NCBI RefSeq assembly: GCF_014195095.1 | Contig: NZ_JACIBC010000005.1 | Span: 124,001-188,000 of the forward strand | Reading direction: 5' to 3' | Length of the DNA: 64,000 nt | DNA from: Rhizobium sp. BK602 | GTDB lineage: Bacteria; Pseudomonadota; Alphaproteobacteria; Rhizobiales; Rhizobiaceae | In this document: one piece after another, positions 35,694-43,843 of the stretch | How the letters are laid out: every line of letters starts with the position of its first letter | Position numbering within the stretch: position 1 is the stretch's first letter | Notes under the pieces: generated by a model | Seen by the model: only the letters and a program-made list of their open reading frames with translations | Told to the model about the DNA's origin: nothing | Database searches by the model: none | Translations under genes and position numbers: made by a program

Positions 35694-35892
35694 CAGAATG
35701 CAGCGATCGCACCTGGTCTCGCCCACTCGCCATTGCCGCAGCCACGCATGGTTTTTTCCGCCCAGATGAGGGCGCGGGCTTGTAATGGTCTGACCTTCGC
35801 AAATGTGATCTCGTCGTGATGATGTCGTGAGCGGACGCCGCCTCCCGTCACTATTCCAATCATCGACTTTCCAGTATAACGACCGGCATAGC

Positions 35893-35907
35893 ATGAGAAG
35901 GATTCAT
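35893..35907. promoter_or_regulatory. LysR-type box 3, over the start of LysR gene A
   Basis: ATGAGAAGGATTCAT, ending three bases before the GTG start of the LysR gene. Binding here would block transcription or translation start, so it suggests autorepression. Confidence 0.65.
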
Positions 35908-35909
35908 GA

Positions 35910-36803
35910 GTGCCGCGCGAGAACATTAACGACCTGTTGGCTTTTGTGGCCGTGGCACGCGAACGCAGCTTCACGAGAGCCGCCGCCAAGTTGGGCGTAT
36001 CGCAATCCGCCCTGAGCCATACAATTCGCCAGCTCGAGGCGCGGCTGGGCGTACGGCTGCTGAGCCGCACGACGCGAGCCGTCACGCCCACCGAACCCGG
36101 CGAGCGCCTGCTGGAGGGCATCGCGCCGCATTTCGACGAGATCGAGGTTCAGGTTGACGCGCTCAACGCCCTGCGCGACAAGCCGGCCGGGACCATCCGC
36201 ATCACGGCCGCCGACTATGCCATCAAATATGTGCTATGGCCCAAGCTGCGGAAATTCCTCCCTCAGTATCCCGATATCAAAGTCGAACTCGTCCTCGACA
36301 ACGGGCTCACGGATATCGTGACCGAGCGCTACGACGCGGGTGTGCGAATGGGCGAGCATCTCGCCAAGGACATGATATCCGCCCGGATCGGTCCCGACTT
36401 TTGCCTCGCCGTGGTCGGTTCGCCGTCCTACTTTGCGAGCCGCCCGGAACCACACCACCCCAAGGATCTTGTCGGCCACGCCTGCATCAACTTCCGCTTT
36501 CCAAGTTCCGGCGGCCTCTATGTCTGGGAATTCGAAGAGGATGGCCGCGAGCTCCGGATTCGCGTCGACGGCCAGGTTAACTTCAACAACAGCTTCGACA
36601 TCTTACAAGCCGCACTGGACGGCTTCGGTCTCGCCTATATTCCGGAAGAGATCATCTTGCCCTATGTCAAGGAAGGGCGCCTGGTGCGGACGCTGCGGAA
36701 ATTTTCACCCCACTGGGACGGCTATCACCTTTACTATCCGAGCCGCCGGCAGTCCTCACCCGCCTTTATTGCGGTGCTCGACGCATTGCGTCATCGCGAA
36801 TAG
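35910..36803 (+). CDS. LysR-family regulator, copy A
   Basis: A 297-residue CrgA-type regulator. Helix-turn-helix: SFTRAAAKLGVSQSALSHTI (about residues 20-39). It begins at GTG 35910; the alignment with copy B (40031) starts at the same codon and runs without gaps to the end at roughly two-thirds identity by eye. Both end PSRRQSSPAF-A--DALRHR. The two genes appear to be a duplication or parallel acquisition. Its own gene overlaps an ATGA-N7-TCAT box. Confidence 0.88.
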   Translation: MPRENINDLLAFVAVARERSFTRAAAKLGVSQSALSHTIRQLEARLGVRLLSRTTRAVTPTEPGERLLEGIAPHFDEIEVQVDALNALRDKPAGTIRITAADYAIKYVLWPKLRKFLPQYPDIKVELVLDNGLTDIVTERYDAGVRMGEHLAKDMISARIGPDFCLAVVGSPSYFASRPEPHHPKDLVGHACINFRFPSSGGLYVWEFEEDGRELRIRVDGQVNFNNSFDILQAALDGFGLAYIPEEIILPYVKEGRLVRTLRKFSPHWDGYHLYYPSRRQSSPAFIAVLDALRHRE

Positions 36804-36822
36804 AGGGCGCCCTCTGGGCGAA

Positions 36823-37566
36823 CTATGCACGCTTTGCCTTCTTCAATGCGTCTTGTTCCGCGATGGCGCCATCCTGTTTCGCCGCCGGCGAGGCTGTCGA
36901 GCGCCGCTTGCGCCACGACACCATGCCATAATGCGTGACGATGGCGGGAAGACTGACAACGCCAGCCCAATGCCCGAAGAAGGGTGTTACCGACGCGGTG
37001 AAATCCCAAAAATCGAGACTGTAACTGAAGGTAAGTTTTGCCCACACGCCGAGCACTGCAAAACTCCGGATGCCGAAGCCGGCAACGGCAAGGGTAAGGA
37101 TGCGAAGCAACAGCGTTCGCATCGCATTTTCCGGGGCAAGCCCCAGGGCCGAACGAACCAAAGCCATCACGCGGCTCCAATGCAGGCCCAGATGGACCCC
37201 GACGATCATCATCACCCAATAGGCCGCGAACCAATGAATGTCGCGCAGATAAATACTGTCCGGAATCGGAAGAGCTGCAAACACCGATCTTGAGATCACG
37301 ATGCTCGTCAGCAACAGGACAAGCATGTTGGCGATCAGCAGCAGATGGAGCACGACCGTGATCGCGCGGCGCATGTCGTAGCGCCCCTTCAGCAGGTTCT
37401 TGAACCAGAACCGGTTCACGGCAATGTGCCAGGCGAGCAAGATAAACAGGGCTGTCCCGAATATCTCATGCGGGAGGTTGTCGAGCCACCAGTAGGCGAG
37501 CGAGAACAGCAGCAGCAGTGCCATGGCTGCGGGCAGCGCAAGGCGGGTCGCGAAGGCGGACCTCAC
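36823..37566 (-). CDS. DUF4405-like cytochrome b-type membrane protein
   Basis: A 247-residue membrane protein with about five hydrophobic segments. Histidines sit in or next to segments (LLAWHIAVNRFW, VLHLLLIANM, RDIHWFAAYW, VGVHLGLHW), spaced as in di-heme cytochrome b domains. Start is the GTG at 37566, inside the stop of the P460 gene (GTGA), so the two proteins are coupled. It probably passes electrons to or from the periplasmic P460 protein. Confidence 0.75.
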   Translation of the reverse strand: MRSAFATRLALPAAMALLLLFSLAYWWLDNLPHEIFGTALFILLAWHIAVNRFWFKNLLKGRYDMRRAITVVLHLLLIANMLVLLLTSIVISRSVFAALPIPDSIYLRDIHWFAAYWVMMIVGVHLGLHWSRVMALVRSALGLAPENAMRTLLLRILTLAVAGFGIRSFAVLGVWAKLTFSYSLDFWDFTASVTPFFGHWAGVVSLPAIVTHYGMVSWRKRRSTASPAAKQDGAIAEQDALKKAKRA

Positions 37567-38057
37567 GTCGGCGGGCTCCCGTCGAAGCTGAGCGCATCGC
37601 CGAAGGTGAACATGAACTGCCGCTCGCGGCGCGATCGCTGGTGGCACGCATAGCATTGGGCGATGTTCTCGTCGGCCTTGATCGACTGATCCGGCCAGAA
37701 CCACTGGTATTGCCAGTCGTCGATGCCCTCTCCCATCTTTTGGGCAACGAGATAGCGGGTCAGAACATCGCTCTGATAATCGACGAGGACCACATGCGTG
37801 CCGACCGGAACCGGCCGACCGGCCTTGATGGCGTCGAGCGCGGCCCGGCTGGTGAGCATGTGCTCCCTCGTCACCCCGCGGCGAACCGTTGTGTAATGTT
37901 CCAGCTGGCCAAGCGGCGGGAACGTCACCCCGTTTGCCGCGGCAATAGCGGGCGTCGGTCCAGTTCCTTCGGGCGACAATAGATAGCCGGCGGCGAACAC
38001 GGCCACCCCCATCGACAACACCAACCCGAACCGCCGAACAAACCTTGTCGCTTCCAT
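37563..38057 (-). CDS. Cytochrome P460-family c-type protein
   Basis: A 164-residue protein with an N-terminal membrane anchor or signal (RRFGLVLSMGVAVFAAGYLL). The single heme motif CYACH lies near residue 140. HYTTVRRGVTREHMLTS and VGTHVVLVDYQ are P460-family blocks. P460 enzymes oxidise hydroxylamine, but many homologues have no known role. ATG 38057 has AAGGA seven bases upstream; the longer start at 38111 lacks one. Divergent from the RibD-like gene. Confidence 0.78.
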   Translation of the reverse strand: MEATRFVRRFGLVLSMGVAVFAAGYLLSPEGTGPTPAIAAANGVTFPPLGQLEHYTTVRRGVTREHMLTSRAALDAIKAGRPVPVGTHVVLVDYQSDVLTRYLVAQKMGEGIDDWQYQWFWPDQSIKADENIAQCYACHQRSRRERQFMFTFGDALSFDGSPPT

Positions 38058-38279
38058 GCGTATCCTTTCAGCACGACCGTCTCGAAAGGCTCGATCGGAC
38101 AGCCTGTTCATCCTCTTTGTGTTCCGCCTCGCTATTCATCGAGAAATTGCGCTGCGCGACCGGCGGGGTTTGGCGCCAACGGCCTTGCAAACCCTGCTCT
38201 ATCCACTTCGAGCGGAGACAGGACACAGGCATAGCAGATCACCCAATGGGCAATTAGTAGGGTTTGCGCGCTTGCCGCT

Positions 38280-38294
38280 ATGAAACGGATTCAT
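38280..38294. promoter_or_regulatory. LysR-type box 4 (ATGA-N7-TCAT)
   Basis: ATGAAACGGATTCAT in the P460/RibD-like divergent space, 223 bp upstream of the P460 start. Confidence 0.65.
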
Positions 38295-38387
38295 CAATCC
38301 GAACTTGGAGGCGTGGCCAGTGACGAAACCCAACCGGACACATCGCGTCGCGATTTGCGCGGCTTCCACAACGGCCACCATGTTTTT

Positions 38388-38402
38388 ATGAGCTATGCTC
38401 AT
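38388..38402. promoter_or_regulatory. LysR-type box 5 (ATGA-N7-TCAT)
   Basis: ATGAGCTATGCTCAT, the most symmetric copy (the spacer GCTATGC also pairs in part), 101 bp upstream of the RibD-like gene. Confidence 0.7.
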
Positions 38403-38502
38403 GAAAGCATGCTTGAATTGCCATCTAAACAGGACGTCGGAAAGCTGAGATAAACGAGGATGCGAAGCTTGTCCTGCCCCTGCAACGAAAGGGTTATTCG
38501 CC

Positions 38503-39225
38503 ATGCGCCCCTACATCATCTGCCATATGATCACCTCGATTGACGGCCGGCTTCATCCGAGCCGGTTTACCGCGGCTGCCGCGGGCATTTCCACCGACGC
38601 CTTGCGGGGGCACTATGAGACGGTGGCCGATCAGTTCGAGGCGGAGGGCTGGATCGTTGGCCGGATGACGATGAGCGAAATGGCCAAAGGACAGGAACGG
38701 ACCGTAAGCGCGGTCACACCGATAGAACGCACTCCCTATGTCGCCAATCGCAATGGCCGCAATCTCGCGATTGCGATCGATCCATCCGGGCGCCTGCATT
38801 ACGGGCGAGACAATATCGGCGGTGATCACATCGTCGCCGTTCTCGGCGAGCAGGTCTCGGACGCCTATCTGTCGGAGCTGTGGGAGGATGGTGTTTCCTA
38901 TGTTTTCGCCGGACCAAAGGGAGACGACCTCTCCTTGGCCATGGCGCAGCTCGCATCCGTCTTCGGCGTCAAGAAACTGCTGCTGGAGGGAGGCGGCAGG
39001 ATCAATGGTTCCTTTCTTCGCCAGCGGCTGATCGATGAATTCAGCACCTTGATCTATCCCGGTATCGATGGCCTTGCCGGGACGCCGAGCATCGTCGACT
39101 GGGATGGTGGCGATGACGATCAGCGCCCCGGCGCCGGCCAGGCGCTTCGCCTTATTGCCTGTGAAACTCTGGAAGGCGGAATGGTCTGGCTACGGCATGC
39201 GGTCGAGCCTGCTCCAGCGGTGTAG
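38503..39225 (+). CDS. RibD C-terminal-domain / dihydrofolate reductase-fold protein
   Basis: A 240-residue reductase-fold protein. MRPYIICHMITSIDGRL is the usual RibD-C start; VKKLLLEGGGRINGSFL near residue 165 is the NADPH-binding block. It lacks the RibD deaminase domain, so riboflavin synthesis is unlikely; stand-alone members are often stress-related NADPH reductases. It follows two LysR boxes. Confidence 0.82.
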   Translation: MRPYIICHMITSIDGRLHPSRFTAAAAGISTDALRGHYETVADQFEAEGWIVGRMTMSEMAKGQERTVSAVTPIERTPYVANRNGRNLAIAIDPSGRLHYGRDNIGGDHIVAVLGEQVSDAYLSELWEDGVSYVFAGPKGDDLSLAMAQLASVFGVKKLLLEGGGRINGSFLRQRLIDEFSTLIYPGIDGLAGTPSIVDWDGGDDDQRPGAGQALRLIACETLEGGMVWLRHAVEPAPAV

Positions 39226-39248
39226 CGGTCTCCGGCTACGCCGTACCA

Positions 39249-39728
39249 CTATGCTCTCTCGCTCAAAAGCCTCGCCTTTAGCGGGAACTTGCCACGAGTG
39301 AGCAACGGTTCGATACCGTTGTCGAGGCGGCCGAGCCGGATCAGTCCTGGCGAATAGCGATAGCGCGCATAATAGAAAACAAGATTGCCCCATGGAGCGT
39401 AGTAGCAAAGGTCACCAATCGCCTCATTGTCGAACGCGATGCTGTTTTGCCCGGTGAGCTTTCTCGGCAAATAAGCGATCTTCTCATTGTTGGAATAGTC
39501 TTCGATGGTGAAATTAAGAGGCATCATCGAGACGAGGTCTTGGGCTGACGGATTGTCATGGAGGCTTGCCGCAAAGACAAAATCAGCAAAGGAAAATTCA
39601 ATTCTCATCTTCGAACTCCGAACTTTCGGCGCTATCGGCTGCGTCTGAGCCTGAACAGGTCCCGGCACGACGCTCGTCAACGCCATCGCAATCAGGCTCC
39701 GGCGTGTCGGATTGCTTCCGGCTTTCAT
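39249..39728 (-). CDS. Exported cyclophilin-like-fold protein
   Basis: A 159-residue protein with a twin-arginine-like signal (NPTRRSLIAMALTSVVPG, cleavage after VQA). The mature part matches the bacterial cyclophilin-like family: FAASLHDNPSAQDLVSMMPL, IAYLPRKLT, GDLCYYAPWGNLVFYY, LIRLGRLDNG. These proteins often travel with oxidoreductases and LysR genes; function is unknown. One LysR box lies 118 bp upstream. Confidence 0.8.
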   Translation of the reverse strand: MKAGSNPTRRSLIAMALTSVVPGPVQAQTQPIAPKVRSSKMRIEFSFADFVFAASLHDNPSAQDLVSMMPLNFTIEDYSNNEKIAYLPRKLTGQNSIAFDNEAIGDLCYYAPWGNLVFYYARYRYSPGLIRLGRLDNGIEPLLTRGKFPLKARLLSERA

Positions 39729-39845
39729 CGCGCCCCCTCATATTGATTGCGGACCGCAAGCGAGCGGCATCGCGGCCTGTCTTCAGCTGCGAGACCATAA
39801 CAGGATGAACCGGACTGCATTAGGTCGCCGAGACCGCATGCAGTC

Positions 39846-39860
39846 ATGAGGGGACCTCAT
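39846..39860. promoter_or_regulatory. LysR-type box 6 (ATGA-N7-TCAT)
   Basis: ATGAGGGGACCTCAT, an almost full palindrome, in the 302-bp divergent space between the cyclophilin-like gene and LysR copy B. That space (39729-40030) holds this box and box 7 and nothing else I recognise. Confidence 0.68.
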
Positions 39861-40014
39861 CAATATTTCCTGTCAGACTGCAAATTTCAGCGGCACGGCG
39901 CTTGCTCAGATCGACATCACCACGGAAGGAGAATGCGTGGGCGCACATCGAATACGCCAGCATGTCATGCCGGCTTTCATTGGTACGTTTTGCCGTTACT
40001 ATCGGCAGCTCAAT

Positions 40015-40028
40015 ATGAGAAGGTTCAT
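40015..40028. promoter_or_regulatory. LysR-type box 7, over the start of LysR gene B (N6 variant)
   Basis: ATGAGAAGGTTCAT with a six-base spacer, ending three bases before the ATG of copy B, the same distance as box 3 before copy A. The shorter spacer may weaken binding. Confidence 0.6.
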
Positions 40029-40030
40029 GA

Positions 40031-40924
40031 ATGTCGCGGGAAAATGTCAATGACCTGGTCGCGTTCCTCGCGGTCGCGCGGGAGCGCAGTTTCACCAGGG
40101 CGGCTGCGAAAATCGGCATATCCCAGTCCGCACTCAGTCACACCCTTCGACAGCTGGAAGCTAGGCTCGGTGTCCGCCTCCTGACACGCACGACGCGCGC
40201 GGTGTCGCCGACGGAGGCAGGCGAACGCTTGCTAGAGGGCGTGGGACCGCTCTTTGACGAGATCGAGATACAGGTCGACGCCCTGAGCGCACTACGCGAC
40301 AAGCCGGCGGGAACGATCCGCATCACGACGTCCGACCATCCCCTCAGATGCATCCTTTGGCCAAAGCTCACATCCTTCCTGCGACAATACCCGGATGTGA
40401 ATGTCGAGATGATTTTCGACAACAGCCTCAAAGACATCGTTCAGGATCGCCTGGATGCCGGCATCCGATTGGGCGAGCAGGTCGCAAAAGACATGATCTC
40501 AGTGCGGATCAGTCCAGACATCCGTTTCGCTGTCGTGGGAGCCCCTTCATATTTTATCGGCAGGACCGAACCCCAGCGCCCCGAAGACCTGGTGCAGCAT
40601 TGCTGCATCAACCTGCGGCTTCCGACTTATGGCGGCCTCTGGGCATGGGAGTTTGAGGAGGATGGTCGCGAGATCAAAGTCCGCGTCGAAGGCCAGGTCA
40701 CGTTTAACAACATCTACGATATCCGCGATGCCGCGATTGACGGATTTGGCCTTGCCTATGTTCCCGAAGACATCGCCGCGCCCGACATCACCGATGGAAG
40801 GTTGAAGCGGGTGCTCGAACCATTCTGCCCCTATTGGGAAGGATATCACATCTACTACCCAAGCCGCAGGCAGTCGTCGCCAGCCTTTGTGGCGTTGATC
40901 GACGCACTGCGCCATCGCCACTAG
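40031..40924 (+). CDS. LysR-family regulator, copy B
   Basis: A 297-residue CrgA-type regulator, gapless homologue of copy A. Helix-turn-helix SFTRAAAKIGISQSALSHTL. Differences concentrate in the effector domain (for example SDHPLRCILWPKL against ADYAIKYVLWPKL), so the two may sense different compounds at similar sites. Divergent from the cyclophilin-like gene and convergent with an SDR. Confidence 0.88.
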   Translation: MSRENVNDLVAFLAVARERSFTRAAAKIGISQSALSHTLRQLEARLGVRLLTRTTRAVSPTEAGERLLEGVGPLFDEIEIQVDALSALRDKPAGTIRITTSDHPLRCILWPKLTSFLRQYPDVNVEMIFDNSLKDIVQDRLDAGIRLGEQVAKDMISVRISPDIRFAVVGAPSYFIGRTEPQRPEDLVQHCCINLRLPTYGGLWAWEFEEDGREIKVRVEGQVTFNNIYDIRDAAIDGFGLAYVPEDIAAPDITDGRLKRVLEPFCPYWEGYHIYYPSRRQSSPAFVALIDALRHRH

Positions 40925-40986
40925 ATTCCGGCGCCGTCGCCTCCTCCATGCACGGAGCGGAAGAGACAACGGCAATCGATGCGACC

Positions 40987-41733
40987 CTACTCGGTCTGGG
41001 CCGTCGGCCGGAACAGGATCTCGCTCACGTCGACATCATCGGGCTGCGAGATCGCGAAGGAAACCATCCGCGCGAAGGAGTCGTCTGAGATGGCAACCCT
41101 ATCGACGAAATCCTTGACATTGTTGAAGACGTCCTTCTCGCTGATCTGATGCAGCAGTTCAGTGGCGACGGCGCCTGGAGAGATGACGGTCGTTCGCAGA
41201 TTGTACGGCTTTACCTCCTGGCGCAGCCCTTCGGAAATAGCGCGCACCGCCCATTTGGTGGCGCAATAGACGCTGGCTCCGGGCGACACTATGTGTCCAT
41301 AAACGGAAGAAACATTGATGATGTGGCCTGACTTTCTGGCCTGCATGTGCGGGAGAACGGCGGCGATCCCATAGAGCACACCCTTGATGTTGACGTCGAT
41401 CATCTTGTCCCATTCATCGACCTTGAGACGCTCATAAGGCGCAAGCGGCATCAGGCCGGCATTGTTGAGCATCACGTCGATACGACCGAACAGATCAATC
41501 GCGCTGTCGGCCAATTTCCTCAGATCGTCGCGCTTCGTGACGTCGGTGGCGACGGCGAGAGCCTTGCCTCCCGCGCTCCGAATGTCTTCGGCGAGCGCCT
41601 CAAGCCGGTCCGCACGGCGGGCGCCGAGCACCACTTTCGCTCCCTCGCTGGCGAGACGGCGAGCTGCCGCAGCCCCAAGTCCCGAACTCGCCCCGGTGAT
41701 CACCACGACCTTGTTTTCAATACCCTGCGTCAT
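40987..41733 (-). CDS. SDR family oxidoreductase
   Basis: A 248-residue classical short-chain dehydrogenase: [12 protein letters not shown] ([11 protein letters not shown]), [11 protein letters not shown] and YCATKWAV carry the cofactor site and the Ser-Tyr-Lys residues. Arg in GARRADRL after strand 2 suggests NADP. Its upstream region holds LysR box 8. Family members of this subgroup are often YdfG-like with broad substrate range. Confidence 0.88.
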   Translation of the reverse strand: MTQGIENKVVVITGASSGLGAAAARRLASEGAKVVLGARRADRLEALAEDIRSAGGKALAVATDVTKRDDLRKLADSAIDLFGRIDVMLNNAGLMPLAPYERLKVDEWDKMIDVNIKGVLYGIAAVLPHMQARKSGHIINVSSVYGHIVSPGASVYCATKWAVRAISEGLRQEVKPYNLRTTVISPGAVATELLHQISEKDVFNNVKDFVDRVAISDDSFARMVSFAISQPDDVDVSEILFRPTAQTE

Positions 41734-42102
41734 GTTTCAGTCCTATGCTTGTGAATCAGATTTGCGGCTCGGCGAACCAGGTGCCGATGCGTGACCATGT
41801 CGCGATCAGGCGGCGACCCCGAGCGGAGGAGCTTTCGCCATTCGCGGCCAGAAACGCCGTTTTCCCGGAGATTCAAAGTCAGGCGGCCAGCACCCGTCCC
41901 GTCTCCATGCCGAGTTCGAACAGGTTAGCAGCGGTCTCGACCTATGATTAGATAGGTCAGTCGGCAAAACGTTATGAGGATGATTCATGAATGGGACTAT
42001 GGACGTCCGGATCACGTCATGCCGGAGCGGCGCGAGGGAGCGCAAGTCGAAAGACCGTCGGGCGACCAGGAGCCGATCTGCACAGGCATGGGCGTGCAGC
42101 GT
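41734..42102. other. Intergenic region between HxlR and SDR genes
   Basis: 369 bp. No credible gene; small open frames here are composition noise. Contains LysR box 8 and otherwise nothing recognised. Confidence 0.6.
41974..41988. promoter_or_regulatory. LysR-type box 8 (ATGA-N7-TCAT)
   Basis: ATGAGGATGATTCAT, 241 bp upstream of the SDR start. The flanks TT...GAATG resemble boxes 3 and 7. Confidence 0.62.
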
Positions 42103-42489
42103 TTAACCCTTTCGCGATTTACGCCCGCGTGTGGCCTTGGGTGCGACGCTGCTTCCATATGTCTGCCACCATAGGGTCAGTGCCTCCATTGTCGGCCCGA
42201 GCCCGCGTGCCTTTGGCGTGATCTCATATTCGACCCGAGGCGGAACCTCCGCAAAGACGGTGCGTGACACCAGACCGTCCGCCTCCAGCTCGCGAAGCTG
42301 CGCGGTCAGCATGTGCTGCGTGATGCCGGGGATCGCCTTTCGCAGCTCGCCGAAGCGATAGACCCGCTGATTGAGCAACCACATGATTTCCAGCTTCCAC
42401 TTGCCCGAGAGTAGCGCGAATGCACGGCGCATCTCCTCATGCATGTTGATCGCTTCATCGGCCATGGTCTGGTTTTCCATACTAACCAC
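42103..42489 (-). CDS. HxlR-family transcriptional regulator
   Basis: A 128-residue winged-helix protein: FALLSGKWKLEIMWLLNQRVYRF, GITQHMLTAQLRELEADGLV and the wing PPRVEYEITPKARGL are the HxlR pattern. Start may be GTG 42489 (AGGA ten bases upstream) or ATG 42480. These regulators often sense aldehydes or quinones. It is divergent from the DoxX/SDR pair, which it may control. Confidence 0.86.
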   Translation of the reverse strand: MVSMENQTMADEAINMHEEMRRAFALLSGKWKLEIMWLLNQRVYRFGELRKAIPGITQHMLTAQLRELEADGLVSRTVFAEVPPRVEYEITPKARGLGPTMEALTLWWQTYGSSVAPKATRGRKSRKG

Positions 42490-42633
42490 GAGTTTTTCAT
42501 CCTACTTGTTAATATCGATCTTAGTGGACATTTTCAATGCAGACTGCAGGCCGGCAGATGAAAACCGCCCCTCGGTCCTAACGACAAGATTGATCAAAGA
42601 GGGTTGCCGCCGATGCGGCAACAGGAAGACCAT

Positions 42634-43047
42634 ATGGCCACGATATACACATACTGGATCAGCACGATGCTGCTGTGCCTGCTTTATCTGACCTCCGCCT
42701 ATATCTACGCAACAAAAGGAACCTGGACCCGTCAGGCCCTCGCCGATCTCGGCTATCCGGCCTATCTCGTCCCTGTAATGATCGCCGTGAAAATCCTGGG
42801 CGTGGCGGCAATCCTGTCACGCTTCAAGGTGGCCGCGAGTGATCTCGCCTATGCCGGCATCTTCTATCACCTGCTGCTATCCGGCCTGGCGCATCTCGGT
42901 GTGCGCAAGCCGAGAAGCGCCCTGCCAGCAGTCGTGGGGCTGACATTGCTGACCGCCTCTTTCCTCACGCAAAACGCCGCTCGCGAAACGCCATCGCCCT
43001 ATGTGCCGGCGATGACGTTTCAGCCCGGCCAAGCCTCAAAACTCTGA
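42634..43047 (+). CDS. DoxX-like membrane protein
   Basis: A 137-residue protein with four hydrophobic segments (WISTMLLCLLYLTSAYIY, LVPVMIAVKILGVAAIL, YAGIFYHLLLSGLAHL, ALPAVVGLTLLTASF), the DoxX/DUF417-like size and layout. LADLGYPAYLVP is the conserved loop. AGGA precedes ATG 42634. Immediately followed by an SDR gene, probably one operon. Confidence 0.82.
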   Translation: MATIYTYWISTMLLCLLYLTSAYIYATKGTWTRQALADLGYPAYLVPVMIAVKILGVAAILSRFKVAASDLAYAGIFYHLLLSGLAHLGVRKPRSALPAVVGLTLLTASFLTQNAARETPSPYVPAMTFQPGQASKL

Positions 43048-43063
43048 CAGCATGGAGATGAAC

Positions 43064-43801
43064 ATGGGTAGACTCGACGGAAAAGTTGCCATTGTAACCG
43101 GTGCTGGCCGCGGTATCGGCCGCGCCACCGCCAAACTATTCGCATCGGAAGGAGCGAAGGTCGCCGTGGTTTCGCTGACGGCTGCGAATGTGGACAAGGT
43201 CGTTGCCGATATCATCGCTGACGGCGGCACCGCGCTTGGTATCGTCTGCGATGTTTCCGATCCCGATCAGATCAAGGATGCAGTGGCGAAAGTGGTGGCT
43301 GCCTATGGCGGGATCGATATCCTTGTCAACAATGCCTTCGACCCGTCCGTGGTCCAGTCGTCGATCAACGATCTTTCGGTCGAGCAATTGCAACGCAATT
43401 TCGACATGGGGCCCATCGCTTACCTGCGGACGATGCAGGCATGCTATCCCAGCCTCAAGGCAAGCGGGAACGGACGCGTCATCAATTTCGCCTCGCTGGC
43501 CGGCGTTCTCGGCATGGTGCCCTATGGTCCCTACGACATGGCGAAGGAGGCGGTGCGCGCTTTGACAAGGGTAGCCGCCCGCGAATGGGGCGCCGACAAG
43601 ATCACCGTGAACAACGTCCTGCCGGTTGCCAACACCTGGGGTGGAGACGCTCCCCCGGCAACAAATGCTTTGGGCCGGCACGGATCGGCGGAAGACGACG
43701 TGGCGCCCGTCGTCCTGTTTCTGGCCAGCAAGGATGCCCAGTATATGACCGGTTACAGCCTCACCCCCGACGGCGGTTCGATCATCGATAGCGCACGGTA
43801 G
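43064..43801 (+). CDS. SDR family oxidoreductase
   Basis: A 245-residue short-chain dehydrogenase. TGAGRGIG cofactor loop, NNAF where NNAG is usual, FASLAGVLGMVPYGPYDMAKEAV with the catalytic Ser, Tyr and Lys. GGAG six bases before ATG 43064 selects this start over 43052. It is followed by a strong terminator. Confidence 0.88.
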   Translation: MGRLDGKVAIVTGAGRGIGRATAKLFASEGAKVAVVSLTAANVDKVVADIIADGGTALGIVCDVSDPDQIKDAVAKVVAAYGGIDILVNNAFDPSVVQSSINDLSVEQLQRNFDMGPIAYLRTMQACYPSLKASGNGRVINFASLAGVLGMVPYGPYDMAKEAVRALTRVAAREWGADKITVNNVLPVANTWGGDAPPATNALGRHGSAEDDVAPVVLFLASKDAQYMTGYSLTPDGGSIIDSAR

Positions 43802-43809
43802 AGTATCAT

Positions 43810-43840
43810 GGCGGCGGAAGCGATCTTCCGCCGCCTCTTT
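43810..43840 (+). terminator. Intrinsic terminator of DoxX-SDR operon
   Basis: GGCGGCGGAAG and CTTCCGCCGCC form a perfect 11-bp stem around CGAT, followed by TCTTT. It lies between convergent genes. Confidence 0.75.
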
Positions 43841-43843
43841 CGA

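Larger units (their letters stand above)
38058..38502. other. Divergent intergenic region with two LysR-type boxes
   Basis: 445 bp between P460 and RibD-like genes with no credible gene. It holds two of the nine ATGA-N7-TCAT boxes, 93 bp apart, so it may drive both directions. Confidence 0.6.

Noticed and set aside
35156-36121. Minus-strand open frame spanning the hydrolase end and LysR copy A
   Set aside because: It crosses a hairpin and two well-supported genes; clearly a shadow.
41806-42045. Small minus-strand open frame upstream of the SDR gene
   Set aside because: No ribosome site, no recognisable composition of a protein, and it overlaps the LysR-type box.
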